Of a stretch of DNA of 64,000 nucleotides, positions 33,265 to 41,271 are shown piece by piece. A program made the position numbers and the translations under genes. Source of the stretch: JAOUEA01 sp963821925 (lineage in GTDB: Bacteria; Actinomycetota; UBA4738; HRBIN12). The notes under the pieces are model-generated. The model did no database searches, was not told the DNA's origin, and saw only the letters and a program-made list of their open reading frames with translations. The stretch covers positions 1 through 64,000 of the forward strand of contig CAWGFO010000007.1 of NCBI GenBank assembly GCA_963821925.1. Reading direction: 5' to 3'. Numbering within the stretch: the stretch's first letter is position 1; every line of letters begins with the position of its first letter.

Positions 33265-34344
33265 CTACCGCCCCGGGTACGAGGCGAACGCGTACTCCTG
33301 GGCCTCGGAGTCGCACGGGTTCCCGCGCCCGTACGTGATGCGGCCGTCGGTGACGTCGGCCACGCACCAGAACACGGTCTTCTCGTTCGGGTGCTCGTCG
33401 TCGGGGTGGCGGCAGATCGCGTTCGGGTGCGTCTCGTGGTCGCTGAGCATCGAACGCATCGAGTCGGGCGTGACGGAACCCGGCGGCTGCGCGGCGAGGA
33501 GCGCCCGCGCCCGCCCGTACCGCTCGCCCGAGCGCACCGCGTAGTCGGGGTCGCCCTCGAAGTCGAGCATCCGGTCGCAGACGTAGTGGTTCGTGTGCGC
33601 GAGGTGATCGGCCTCGTCGAGGCTCGTGACCTCGGCATCGGTGGCGCTCCCCTCGACGTTCGCGACGGCGCCGTCGGCCGCCGAGAGCACGTTGTTGTAG
33701 CTCGACGCCCGGTCCGGGCGGAGCGCCATCACGACCATCTCCTCCAGGTTGCGGGCGCGCATCATCTCGAGCACCTGGTGCGACCGCGAGATGCCGACGC
33801 GCTCGTCGTTCGGGGAGAGTTCGTTCCCGGTGAGGGAGAGGCCTGCGTCGTTGAACCCGACGGAGAGCCACGGCACGCCCCCCAGCTGGAAGATCACCGG
33901 ATCGCCCGGCACGCTGATCTCGAGCGCGGTGATCTCCTCCTCGGCCGCGGGACGGAGGTCGTTCGTGTGGCCGACGATCAGATGCCCGTCGGCGGTCGCG
34001 GCGGGCCCGGCGACGAGGTCGCTGCAGCGACCCTGCGTCACCTGCTCGCGGGGCGCGTACCAGATCTCCTCGATCGAGCAGGCGAAGAACGCCATCGGGT
34101 CGACGCCGGCGGCCTCGGCGCAGCCGTCGAGCTCCTCGATCAGCCAGGGGAGCCGCGGCTCGGTCAACGCCCGGTACTCGGCGGCCAGGGCGAGCTGCTC
34201 GTCGCGGGTCCGGCCGGCCGGCAGCTCGTCGAAGGCCGTGTCGACCTCGTGCCGGATCGCGTCGCGGGCGGCCTCGCCCATCTGACACCCAACCTCGCGG
34301 TGGGACCCGACGACCCGGATCAGCTCGATCGGTCGCGGCGTCAC
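33265..34344 (-). CDS. C45-family peptidase / acyltransferase (Ntn hydrolase)
   Basis: 359-residue Ntn-hydrolase of the C45 family (isopenicillin N acyltransferase, carcinine hydrolase type). The nucleophile is probably Cys107 in TQGRCSDLV, exposed by autocleavage before it. Other conserved parts: HTNDLRP, GFNDAGLSLTGNEL, DHETHPNAICRHPD, KTVFWCVADV. The long N-terminal pre-segment (EELDGCAEAAGVDPMAFF) is normal. GTG start overlaps the membrane protein stop as GTGA. Substrate unknown. Confidence 0.88.
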   Translation of the reverse strand: MTPRPIELIRVVGSHREVGCQMGEAARDAIRHEVDTAFDELPAGRTRDEQLALAAEYRALTEPRLPWLIEELDGCAEAAGVDPMAFFACSIEEIWYAPREQVTQGRCSDLVAGPAATADGHLIVGHTNDLRPAAEEEITALEISVPGDPVIFQLGGVPWLSVGFNDAGLSLTGNELSPNDERVGISRSHQVLEMMRARNLEEMVVMALRPDRASSYNNVLSAADGAVANVEGSATDAEVTSLDEADHLAHTNHYVCDRMLDFEGDPDYAVRSGERYGRARALLAAQPPGSVTPDSMRSMLSDHETHPNAICRHPDDEHPNEKTVFWCVADVTDGRITYGRGNPCDSEAQEYAFASYPGR

Positions 34345-35282
34345 GGCGTGGTCGGCATCGGCGGCATCGGGGCGGCGCCGGGGACCGGCTCCATCGCGGC
34401 GGGCGCCGCGCCACGCGAGGCCCGGTAGGCGGCGACCGTGATCGCGCCGAGCCCCCAGATCGTGGCGGCCAGGAACAGCAGCCCGCCGAGCACGGGCACG
34501 AGCGCGACGAGGCGGAGGATCCCCCAGCCGAGCAGGAACGCGAGGAACCGACCCGTGGGCGGCTTCAGGAGCAACCGCCCGAACGCCAAGGCGCCGGCCG
34601 CGTACCCGATCGAGTAGATCAGGACGAGCGCGAGCAGCATCCCGATCCCGAGCAGCGCGCCGACGAGGGTGATCAGGAGGATCCCGCCGACGATCGGGAT
34701 CCCGAAGAACATCAGGAAGCCCCAGCCGATCGAGGGACCGACCCGGTCACGCGCCGCGGCCGCGATCGCGTCGCTCGCGCGCGGCCATGCGACCGTCAGC
34801 AGCAGGCCGATCAGGAACGAGGAAACCGAGGCCGCGATCCAGTAGGCGATCCGGCTCACGATCGCGAAGTTCCCGGCGTCGAAGTTGAAGGTCTGGTGAC
34901 GGACCTCGCCGCCCACGGTCCCCGGGGCGATCAGCGGCGCCTTCGACGAGACCACGTTGCCGTCGACCCTGGCGCCGTCCTTCACGGTGACGCGACCGTT
35001 CGTCGCGACGACGTCCTGGAAGACGGTTCCGCTCACCACGACGTCACCGTTGAAGGCCATCACCGTTCCGGTGACGGTGCCGTCGATCGTGGCATCGCCG
35101 TCGAAGATGATCGCGTCGTTGAACGTGTCGCCGGGCTGCACCTCGAGCCGCCCGGTCAGGACCACGAACGAGTCGGTCGACGGCCCGACATCGGTGGACT
35201 GCGCGAGCGCCGCGGGCGCCCACAGTCCGAGCAGGGCCACGCCGATCGCGCCCACCGCGACCAGCCATCTGCGCACGGTCAT
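34341..35282 (-). CDS. Bactofilin-like polymer-forming domain on a membrane protein
   Basis: 313 residues: signal peptide or first helix (WLVAVGAIGVALLGLWAPAA), then a short beta-helix of repeated strands (DATIDGTVTGTVMAFNGD, VVVSGTVFQDVVATNG, VTVKDGARVDGNVVS), then at least four membrane helices (IAYWIAASVSSFLIGLLL, GIPIVGGILLITLVGAL, MLLALVLIYSIGYAAGAL, LAFLLGWGILRLVALVP). The combination places a bactofilin-type domain outside the membrane. Function unknown; a GAGGGA ribosome site precedes the ATG. Heads the unit with the C45 and kinase genes. Confidence 0.85.
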   Translation of the reverse strand: MTVRRWLVAVGAIGVALLGLWAPAALAQSTDVGPSTDSFVVLTGRLEVQPGDTFNDAIIFDGDATIDGTVTGTVMAFNGDVVVSGTVFQDVVATNGRVTVKDGARVDGNVVSSKAPLIAPGTVGGEVRHQTFNFDAGNFAIVSRIAYWIAASVSSFLIGLLLTVAWPRASDAIAAAARDRVGPSIGWGFLMFFGIPIVGGILLITLVGALLGIGMLLALVLIYSIGYAAGALAFGRLLLKPPTGRFLAFLLGWGILRLVALVPVLGGLLFLAATIWGLGAITVAAYRASRGAAPAAMEPVPGAAPMPPMPTTP

Positions 35283-35412
35283 GAGACCAGCCTCCCTCGA
35301 TCGATGGAGCCAGGCTACCGCGCCGCGGCGTCGGAGCGCGAACGGGGGACTGCGCCGCAGGTGCTCTCGTGGGCTCGGGCAGCTCGGGTCTGGGCTCTCC
35401 GGGACCCGCGGA

Positions 35413-36771
35413 TCACGCGGTGAGCTCGCCCACCAGCTCGCCGAACGCGCCGACGTAGGCGTCGACGTCGTCGGGGGTCGCGGGCACCGAACAGGTCGGG
35501 CCGGCGCCCACGATCGCGTCCCAGACGCCGCGGTTCGCGAGGTACACGCGCATCAGACGGCGCAGCGGCTCGTCGAAGGTCAGGCGCGCCTCGGCGGCGT
35601 TCCGCGGCATCGAGGGCGCGAAGGTCACGCCGCTCCGCGGCCAGAAGCGGTGGGTCGTCCAGGGGAGGCCGGCGCCCGCGACCACCTTCTCGATCCCGTC
35701 GGCGAGCTGCGCGCCGAGGACCTGCGTGTGCGCGTACGCCTCGGGCGTGAGCACCTCGCCCATCGTGGCGCGCGCCGACGCCATCGAGAGCGGGTTGCCG
35801 AAGAGGGTGCCGCCCGTCGCGACCGTGGGCTTCTCGTCGTCGCGGCCGCCCGGACGCTCGAGGGTCTCGGCGACCTCCGGCGTCATGCCGTAGGCGCCCA
35901 GGGGCACGCCACCCGCGATCGATTTCCCGATCGTGACCAGGTCGGGCGAGAGGCCCCAGGTCCGCGTGAGCCCGCCGGCGCCCACGACCTGCGTGTGCGT
36001 CTCGTCGTAGGCGAGCAGCGTCCCGGTCTCGCGCGTGATCGCGCGGAGCCCGTCGTGGAAGCCGTCGACGGGGAGCTGGAGGCCGACCTCGTTCGTGAGG
36101 GTCGGCTCCGTGATCACGATCGCGACCTCGCGCGTCTCGAGGGCCGCCCGCACGGCGTCGAGGTCGTTGAAGGGCACGATCACGGTCCTGGAGGTGGCGT
36201 CTCGCGGGAGGCCCGCCTCCTCGGGGACGAGCTCGCCGTCGACGAGTTGGACCAGGGTCTCGTCGAAATGCCCGTGGTACTTCCCGTCGAAGAAGAGCAC
36301 CTTCTCGCGGCCGGTCGCGACGCGCGCGACCCGGATCGCCTCGGTGTTCGCGTGCGTCGCCGACAGGGTGAACTGCCACTTCGGCAGGCCGTAGCGGCGC
36401 CCGAGCTCCTCGGCGACCCAGATCGAGTCCTCGTTCGGCAGCAGGAACTGCGAGCCGGCGGCGATGCGGCGCGAGACCGCCTCGACCACGGGCGCGGGCG
36501 CGTACCCCGCGAACATCGACATGTCGGCGATGTTGAAGTCGGCGTAGTCGTTCCCGTCGACGTCGCGGAACCGGCCGCCGAGGCCCTCGTCCACGAAGAT
36601 CGGCGGGTGGTCGTACGACGTGCGGAGCCACGACATCGGGACGCCGTTCGGCATCACGGGCTTGGCCCGTTCCCACATCGCGATCGACCCACCGTGGGTC
36701 TCGGCGAACCGTGCGTCCTCGCGGGCCTTGATCTCGTGCAGCTGCTGGCGGTCGATCCCGGGTGCGCTCAT
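35413..36771 (-). CDS. Class III PLP aminotransferase (glutamate-1-semialdehyde mutase-like)
   Basis: 452-residue pyridoxal-phosphate enzyme. PLP lysine in LVTIGKSIAGGVPLGAYG; cofactor Asp in LLAYDETHTQV; phosphate-binding SATHANTEAI; YHGHFDE is typical of the GSA-mutase subgroup. The N-terminus (MWERAKPVMPNGVPMSWLR) also matches. It is outside any haem cluster, and the ATHANTEAIR and DETHTQV variants differ from true HemL, so it more likely acts on another amino/keto acid. The start is ATG 36769-36771. Confidence 0.88.
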   Translation of the reverse strand: MSAPGIDRQQLHEIKAREDARFAETHGGSIAMWERAKPVMPNGVPMSWLRTSYDHPPIFVDEGLGGRFRDVDGNDYADFNIADMSMFAGYAPAPVVEAVSRRIAAGSQFLLPNEDSIWVAEELGRRYGLPKWQFTLSATHANTEAIRVARVATGREKVLFFDGKYHGHFDETLVQLVDGELVPEEAGLPRDATSRTVIVPFNDLDAVRAALETREVAIVITEPTLTNEVGLQLPVDGFHDGLRAITRETGTLLAYDETHTQVVGAGGLTRTWGLSPDLVTIGKSIAGGVPLGAYGMTPEVAETLERPGGRDDEKPTVATGGTLFGNPLSMASARATMGEVLTPEAYAHTQVLGAQLADGIEKVVAGAGLPWTTHRFWPRSGVTFAPSMPRNAAEARLTFDEPLRRLMRVYLANRGVWDAIVGAGPTCSVPATPDDVDAYVGAFGELVGELTA

Positions 36772-36821
36772 GGGGGCTAGGTGTAGCAGGTCGGGGCGGC
36801 CGGATGCGAGCCGGCCGCCGC

Positions 36822-38090
36822 TCAGCTGCCGCCGACCGTGTAGGCGTGCAGCCGGCCCTCGACGTCGCCCGCGTAGACCCCGTCGCCGGCGACGACGGGC
36901 GCGCCGGCGGTCGCCGCCCCCAGGAAGGTGGACCAGGCGGGCCGGCACGCGGCCGGGTTGCAGTCGCGACGCACCGCGTACAGGTGGCCACCGACGCTCG
37001 TGGCGTAGATCACGCCGTCGCGGACGACCGGGGTGTGCAGCGGCGAGTCGTCGACCCCCGTCGTGAGGACCGGCGGGCAGGTGCGGGCGCCGCAGCCGTC
37101 GGGGAAGACCCAGATCCGGCCCTGCGCGTCCCCGATCACGACCTCGCCGCCGCCGACCGACGGCGCCGAGATCGCTCCGGGCGCGAACGGGGACCCGGCC
37201 ACGAACGAGCCCGTCCACGAGGCCGCGCAGGTCCCCTCACACGACAGCGGGAACGCCATCACCTGCCCTCGCGCGATCGCGTACGCGGCGCCGCCCGAGA
37301 CGGTGACGCCGGCCACCGGCCCGTCGGTCTCGGCGGTCCAGAGCGGCTCGCACGGGTCGCTGCACACGGCGGGGAACCCGAACACGCCGCCGACCTCGGA
37401 GTCGGAGGCGACCACGACCACGCCGGCGCCGATCGCCGGCGCGCCCGGTCCCGCGCCGCCCGGGACCACGCCGCGCCACGCGGGCGGGCAGTTCCGGTCC
37501 TCGGAGCCGCACGCGGCCGGGAACGCGTAGAGGTCGTCGGAGGCCGCGTAGGCGAAGTCGTCGTTCACACCGGGGGCGGTGACCGGCCCGCTGCCGGCCA
37601 GTCCGACCCAGAGCGGCTCGCAGTCGGCCTTCGAGCACCGGGCCGAGAACGCGTAGAGGCGCCCGTCGGACGAGCCCGCGTAGACGGTGTCCTGCGCCCG
37701 CACCGCGTCGGACATCGGCCCGTCGGGCGCGATCGCCTGGAAGCTCGGCTCGCAGGTCGCGTCCTCGACCGGACACGGGACCGGGTAGGCGGTGACGCCG
37801 TCGGCCGACCCGACGTACAGGCCGCCGTCCTCGGTCGTGGGCGTGCCGAGCGGCCCGGTGCCGGGTCGGGCGCTCCACAGCGGGGCGAGCCGCGCGACGT
37901 TGTCGGCGCTCAGGCGTTCGAACTCGGTGCCCTGCACGAGGCGGATCAGGCCGCCGACGCCGGCGATCAGGCCCACGCTCGCCAGCGCGATCACGGCGTA
38001 CCTGAGCGCGCGCGGCCCGTGCTCGCGGGCGAGCGCACGGACGTCCTCGGGGCGGAGGTGGGCCCCGTGGTGGCGGGAGTCGGTCGGCAT
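36822..38090 (-). CDS. Membrane-anchored PQQ-like propeller with a cysteine pair per blade
   Basis: 422 residues: cytoplasmic tail, one helix (YAVIALASVGLIAGVGGLI, about 32-50), then a long outside domain of PQQ-type blades (GGLYVGSADGVTAYP, DTVYAGSSDGRLYAFS, AYAASDDLYAFPAA, EVVIGDAQGRIWVFP, GVIYATSVGGHLYAV). After each of seven blades lies a short loop with two cysteines, then usually a Trp (CSKADCEPLW, CSDPCEPLW, CEGTCAASW, CNPAACRPAW and others). I know no named family with this regular pairing; see findings. Divergent from rmuC. Confidence 0.85.
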   Translation of the reverse strand: MPTDSRHHGAHLRPEDVRALAREHGPRALRYAVIALASVGLIAGVGGLIRLVQGTEFERLSADNVARLAPLWSARPGTGPLGTPTTEDGGLYVGSADGVTAYPVPCPVEDATCEPSFQAIAPDGPMSDAVRAQDTVYAGSSDGRLYAFSARCSKADCEPLWVGLAGSGPVTAPGVNDDFAYAASDDLYAFPAACGSEDRNCPPAWRGVVPGGAGPGAPAIGAGVVVVASDSEVGGVFGFPAVCSDPCEPLWTAETDGPVAGVTVSGGAAYAIARGQVMAFPLSCEGTCAASWTGSFVAGSPFAPGAISAPSVGGGEVVIGDAQGRIWVFPDGCGARTCPPVLTTGVDDSPLHTPVVRDGVIYATSVGGHLYAVRRDCNPAACRPAWSTFLGAATAGAPVVAGDGVYAGDVEGRLHAYTVGGS

Positions 38091-38236
38091 GGCCCCCCAT
38101 CGTCCCGCAAAGGAGGTCCGCCCGTCCCGCGAGGAGCGGGTGAGCGGGCCGGTCCCCGGACGGCCGACTCCGATCCGTGTCAGAGGGGCTCCCTACGGTG
38201 GAGTCGCTCCCTTCCCCGACCTCCAGGAGGCACCGG

Positions 38237-39259
38237 ATGGACGTCCAGATCGGCATCGGGCTGCTCGCGCTCGCCGTCGGCGTGGCTGCGGGCGCCGCGA
38301 TCGCGGCCCGGAGACGCCCCGGCGCGACCCCGGGGCCGCCGTCGGACGAGACCGCGCTCGCCCGCATGGAGGGCCGGCTCGAGCTGCAGGCGGCCGAGCT
38401 CCGGCGGATCGCCGACGCCTCGGCCGGCCGTGACCTCGCGTCCGAGCAGCTCCGCGAGGGGATCGACGGCGCCCGCAGGGCGCTCGCCGAGATCCAGGCG
38501 CGCGAGGAGGATCGGCGCACGGTCGAGGCCGAGCATCGCGAGGTGGTCAGGCGCCTGTCCACCGTGCTCGCGGGCGGCGCCGCGAAGGGCCGGGCGGGCG
38601 AGAACGTGCTCCGCGAGCACCTGGCCGAGCTGCCGCCCGGGATGCTCGCGACCGACTTCCGCGTCGGCGGCAAGGTCGTGGAGTTCGGCCTGCTCCTGCC
38701 CGACGGTCGGCGGCTGCCGATCGACTCGAAGTGGACGGGCCTGGCCGAGCTCGAGGCGCTCGAGGCGGCCGACGAGCCGCTCGAGGTCGAGGCGGCCGCG
38801 CGCGCCGTCGAGAAGGCGGTGGCGCTCCGCGCCCGCGAGGTCGCGCAGTACCTCGATCCGGCGGTCACCGCGCCGATCGCGGTGGCGGCCGTGCCCGACG
38901 CCGCCTACGCGGTGCTGAAGCGGGCGCACGCCGACGCGTACGCGAAGGGCGTCGTGATCGTGCCGTACGCCTCGGCGTTGCCGATCGTGCTCTTCCTGTA
39001 CTCGCTCGTGCAGCGGTTCGGCGACGCCGCCGACGTACAGGCGAGCCTGTCCGAGGTCGCCGGCCTCCTCGACGCGATGGACGCGGTCGTCGAGAACAAG
39101 TTCGCGCGGGCGGGCACGATGATCGCGAACGGCGCCGACGAGTTCCGTTCGCAGCTCGGCAAGGCGCGCGGATCGATCGCCCGGGCGCACCAGGGTGCGC
39201 CGGTGGGGGAGCCGCCGATCGCGCCGGGTGACGACGGCGTGCTCTCGATCGTCGGCTGA
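38237..39259 (+). CDS. rmuC: RmuC-type DNA recombination protein
   Basis: 340-residue RmuC, a coiled-coil protein with a restriction-endonuclease-like core thought to limit rearrangements at inverted repeats. N-terminal membrane helix (IGIGLLALAVGVAAGAAIA), coiled coil (about 40-125), core with AKGRAGENVLREHL, VEFGLLLPDGRRLPIDSKW and the VIVPYASALPIVLFLYSLVQRF stretch. Shorter than many homologues because the coiled coil is short. CAGGAGG site nine bases before the ATG fixes the start. Confidence 0.9.
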   Translation: MDVQIGIGLLALAVGVAAGAAIAARRRPGATPGPPSDETALARMEGRLELQAAELRRIADASAGRDLASEQLREGIDGARRALAEIQAREEDRRTVEAEHREVVRRLSTVLAGGAAKGRAGENVLREHLAELPPGMLATDFRVGGKVVEFGLLLPDGRRLPIDSKWTGLAELEALEAADEPLEVEAAARAVEKAVALRAREVAQYLDPAVTAPIAVAAVPDAAYAVLKRAHADAYAKGVVIVPYASALPIVLFLYSLVQRFGDAADVQASLSEVAGLLDAMDAVVENKFARAGTMIANGADEFRSQLGKARGSIARAHQGAPVGEPPIAPGDDGVLSIVG

Positions 39260-39291
39260 CGCGGTCGAGCGAACGCCCGTCGCAGGGTCGA

Positions 39292-39297
39292 TACTGT
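39292..39297 (+). promoter_or_regulatory. -10 box of a near-leaderless promoter for the GH114 gene
   Basis: TACTGT, five bases before the ATG at 39303; no ribosome site in the gap. Confidence 0.45.
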
Positions 39298-39302
39298 CGG
39301 GG

Positions 39303-40154
39303 ATGCGCAGACTCGTGGTGGTCCTCTCGGCGTGTGCCGTGGCCCTCGCGATCGCCGCGCCCGCGGGAGCGGCGTCCGACGGGGCTCGCCGCTCGGAGGC
39401 GCGCCCCGTCCAGAACCCGCGCCTCCCCGATCCCGTGCCGTGCCCGGGCTGCTACGCGCCCGCGCTCCGCACGAGCTGGCAATGGCAGCTCCAGGGCGCG
39501 ATCGACACCTCGATCGACGTCGGCATGTTCGACGTCGACGGGTTCGAGGTCACGGGCGCGACCGTGGACGACCTCCACGCGCTCGGCAGCGACGTCGTCT
39601 GCTACCTCAGCGCCGGCTCGTGGGAGAACTTCCGCCCCGACTCCGGGGACTTCCCGGCGCGCGTGAAGGGCCGCTCGAACGGCTGGCCGGGGGAGCAGTG
39701 GCTCGACATCCGCAAGATCGGGGTGCTCGGTCCGATCATGAAGGCCCGCCTCGACATGTGCGCCGCCAAGGGCTTCGACGCCGTGGAGTTCGACAACGTC
39801 GACGGCTATCAGAACCGGACCGGGTTCCCGCTCACGGGGGCCGACCAGCTCGCCTACAACGTCTTCCTCGCGAACCAGGCGCACCGGCGCGGGCTCTCGG
39901 CCGTGCTGAAGAACGACCTCGGCCAGATCAGGGCGCTGCTGCCGTACTTCGACTTCGCGCTGAACGAGCAGTGCCACCAGTACGACGAGTGCCGGCGGCT
40001 CCGGCCGTTCGTGAACGCCGGCAAGGCCGTCTTCGGGGTCGAGTACAAGCTCGACAAGCCCGACTTCTGCCCCGCGGCGAACGCCGAGAACTTCAACTTC
40101 CTGAAGAAGAAGCTCTCGCTGCGCGTGTGGCGCTCGCCCTGCCGTCCCGACTGA
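39303..40154 (+). CDS. Secreted GH114 endo-alpha-1,4-polygalactosaminidase-like protein
   Basis: 283 residues with a signal peptide (LVVVLSACAVALAIAAPAGA). TIM-barrel of the GH114 family: WQWQLQGAIDTSIDVGMFDVD, VVCYLSAGSWENFRPDSGDFP, WLDIRKIGVLGPIMKARLD, GFDAVEFDNVDGYQN (likely catalytic acids), GLSAVLKNDLGQI. Known members cut galactosaminogalactan-type polymers; here it could trim an exopolysaccharide, its own or a neighbour's. Four or more cysteines outside suggest disulfides. Confidence 0.9.
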   Translation: MRRLVVVLSACAVALAIAAPAGAASDGARRSEARPVQNPRLPDPVPCPGCYAPALRTSWQWQLQGAIDTSIDVGMFDVDGFEVTGATVDDLHALGSDVVCYLSAGSWENFRPDSGDFPARVKGRSNGWPGEQWLDIRKIGVLGPIMKARLDMCAAKGFDAVEFDNVDGYQNRTGFPLTGADQLAYNVFLANQAHRRGLSAVLKNDLGQIRALLPYFDFALNEQCHQYDECRRLRPFVNAGKAVFGVEYKLDKPDFCPAANAENFNFLKKKLSLRVWRSPCRPD

Positions 40155-40179
40155 TCCGAGCGCGCGGCGCAGTCGACCG

Positions 40180-40208
40180 TTGTCATCTCTACCCATTCTC
40201 TGCATAAT
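40180..40208 (+). promoter_or_regulatory. Promoter of the arginine operon
   Basis: TTGTCA (40180-40185), 17-base spacer, CATAAT (40203-40208). The start point should fall at 40215-40216, the A of an ATG at 40216, so argC mRNA is predicted to be leaderless. It is the best-formed -35/-10 pair in the window. Confidence 0.7.
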
Positions 40209-40216
40209 CATGCGTA
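40199..40216 (+). promoter_or_regulatory. ArgR operator (ARG box) over the argC promoter and start
   Basis: TCTGCATAATCATGCGTA, a palindrome around GCAT-aatc-ATGC that fits the 18-bp ARG-box pattern with a few mismatches. It covers the -10 box and the initiation point, so ArgR with arginine would block RNA polymerase directly. argR itself is the fifth gene of the operon. Confidence 0.7.
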
Positions 40217-41271
40217 TGGCGGGTGACGTGCAGCGCGTGGCGATCCTGGGGGCCTCCGGGTACGGAGGCGGCGAGCTCCTGCGCCTGTTGGCGGCGCACC
40301 CGGGGGCAGAGGTCACCTTCCTCGGGGCGAAGGACTCCGCGGGCCGGACGCTCGCCGAGGTCCACCCGCATCTGGCGTCCCTGGCGTTGGCAGCGACCGC
40401 GCTCCAGCCGATCGAGCCCGACGCGATCGCGGCCGCGGCCGACGTGGTCTTCAGCGCCCTCCCGAACGGCACGAGCGCGGGGATCGCGCCCACGCTGCTC
40501 GAGGCGGGCGTGCGCGTGATCGACCTCGCCGGGGACTTCCGGCTGCCGGCCGAGGCGTATCCCGAGTGGTACGGGTTCGACCACCCGGCGAAGGAGTGGC
40601 TCGAGAAGGCGGTCTACGGGCTGCCCGAGCTGTTCGCTGATCGCACGCCGGGCGCGCAGCTCGTCGCGAACCCGGGCTGCTACCCGACGCCGGTGATCCT
40701 GGGGCTCGCGCCCCTCCTGGCCGCCGGGCTCGTGGAGCCGGACGCGATCCGCGTGGACGGGAAGACCGGCCTGTCAGGCGCCGGGAAGTCGGCGAACGAC
40801 GCCACGATCTACAACGCCACCGAGGAGAGCGTCCGTCCGTACCGCGTGCCGGCGCACCAGCACACCCCCGAGATGGAGCGGGGGCTCGAGCTCGCGACCG
40901 GGCTCACGCCGTCGGTGCTGTTCGTGCCGCACCTGGTGCCGACCGTGCGTGGCGTGCTCACCACCAGCTACGCCACGCTCGCCGAGGGCGCGACGACCGC
41001 GTCGCTGACGGAGTCCCTCGCGGCCGCGTACGCCGGCGCGCCGTTCGTGCGGGTGCTCCCGCCGGGCGGGATGGTCGACTCGAAGCGCACCCGCGGCACG
41101 AACGTCGTGGAGCTGCAGGCGGTGGCCGACCCGCGGACGGGCACGGCCGTGGTCGTGGGCGCCGTCGACAACCTCGTGAAGGGCGCGGCCGGCCAGGCGA
41201 TCCAGAACTTCAACCTCGCGTGCGGGTTCGACGAGACGACGGCCCTGCCGACGCTGGCGGTGTACCCGTGA
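40216..41271 (+). CDS. argC: N-acetyl-gamma-glutamyl-phosphate reductase
   Basis: Third step of arginine synthesis: NADPH reduction of N-acetylglutamyl phosphate. 351 residues from ATG 40216. NADP site VAILGASGYGGGELLRLL, catalytic Cys155 in VANPGCYPTPV, and DGKTGLSGAGKSA, HQHTPEM (catalytic His), PHLVPTVRG are present. ATG 40216 is chosen over 40210 because the predicted transcript begins there. The stop overlaps argJ (GTGA). Confidence 0.96.
   Translation: MAGDVQRVAILGASGYGGGELLRLLAAHPGAEVTFLGAKDSAGRTLAEVHPHLASLALAATALQPIEPDAIAAAADVVFSALPNGTSAGIAPTLLEAGVRVIDLAGDFRLPAEAYPEWYGFDHPAKEWLEKAVYGLPELFADRTPGAQLVANPGCYPTPVILGLAPLLAAGLVEPDAIRVDGKTGLSGAGKSANDATIYNATEESVRPYRVPAHQHTPEMERGLELATGLTPSVLFVPHLVPTVRGVLTTSYATLAEGATTASLTESLAAAYAGAPFVRVLPPGGMVDSKRTRGTNVVELQAVADPRTGTAVVVGAVDNLVKGAAGQAIQNFNLACGFDETTALPTLAVYP

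Noticed and set aside
35413..36771. hemL, glutamate-1-semialdehyde mutase
   Set aside because: Family-level match, but active-site neighbourhood differs and no haem genes are nearby; left as a GSA-like aminotransferase.
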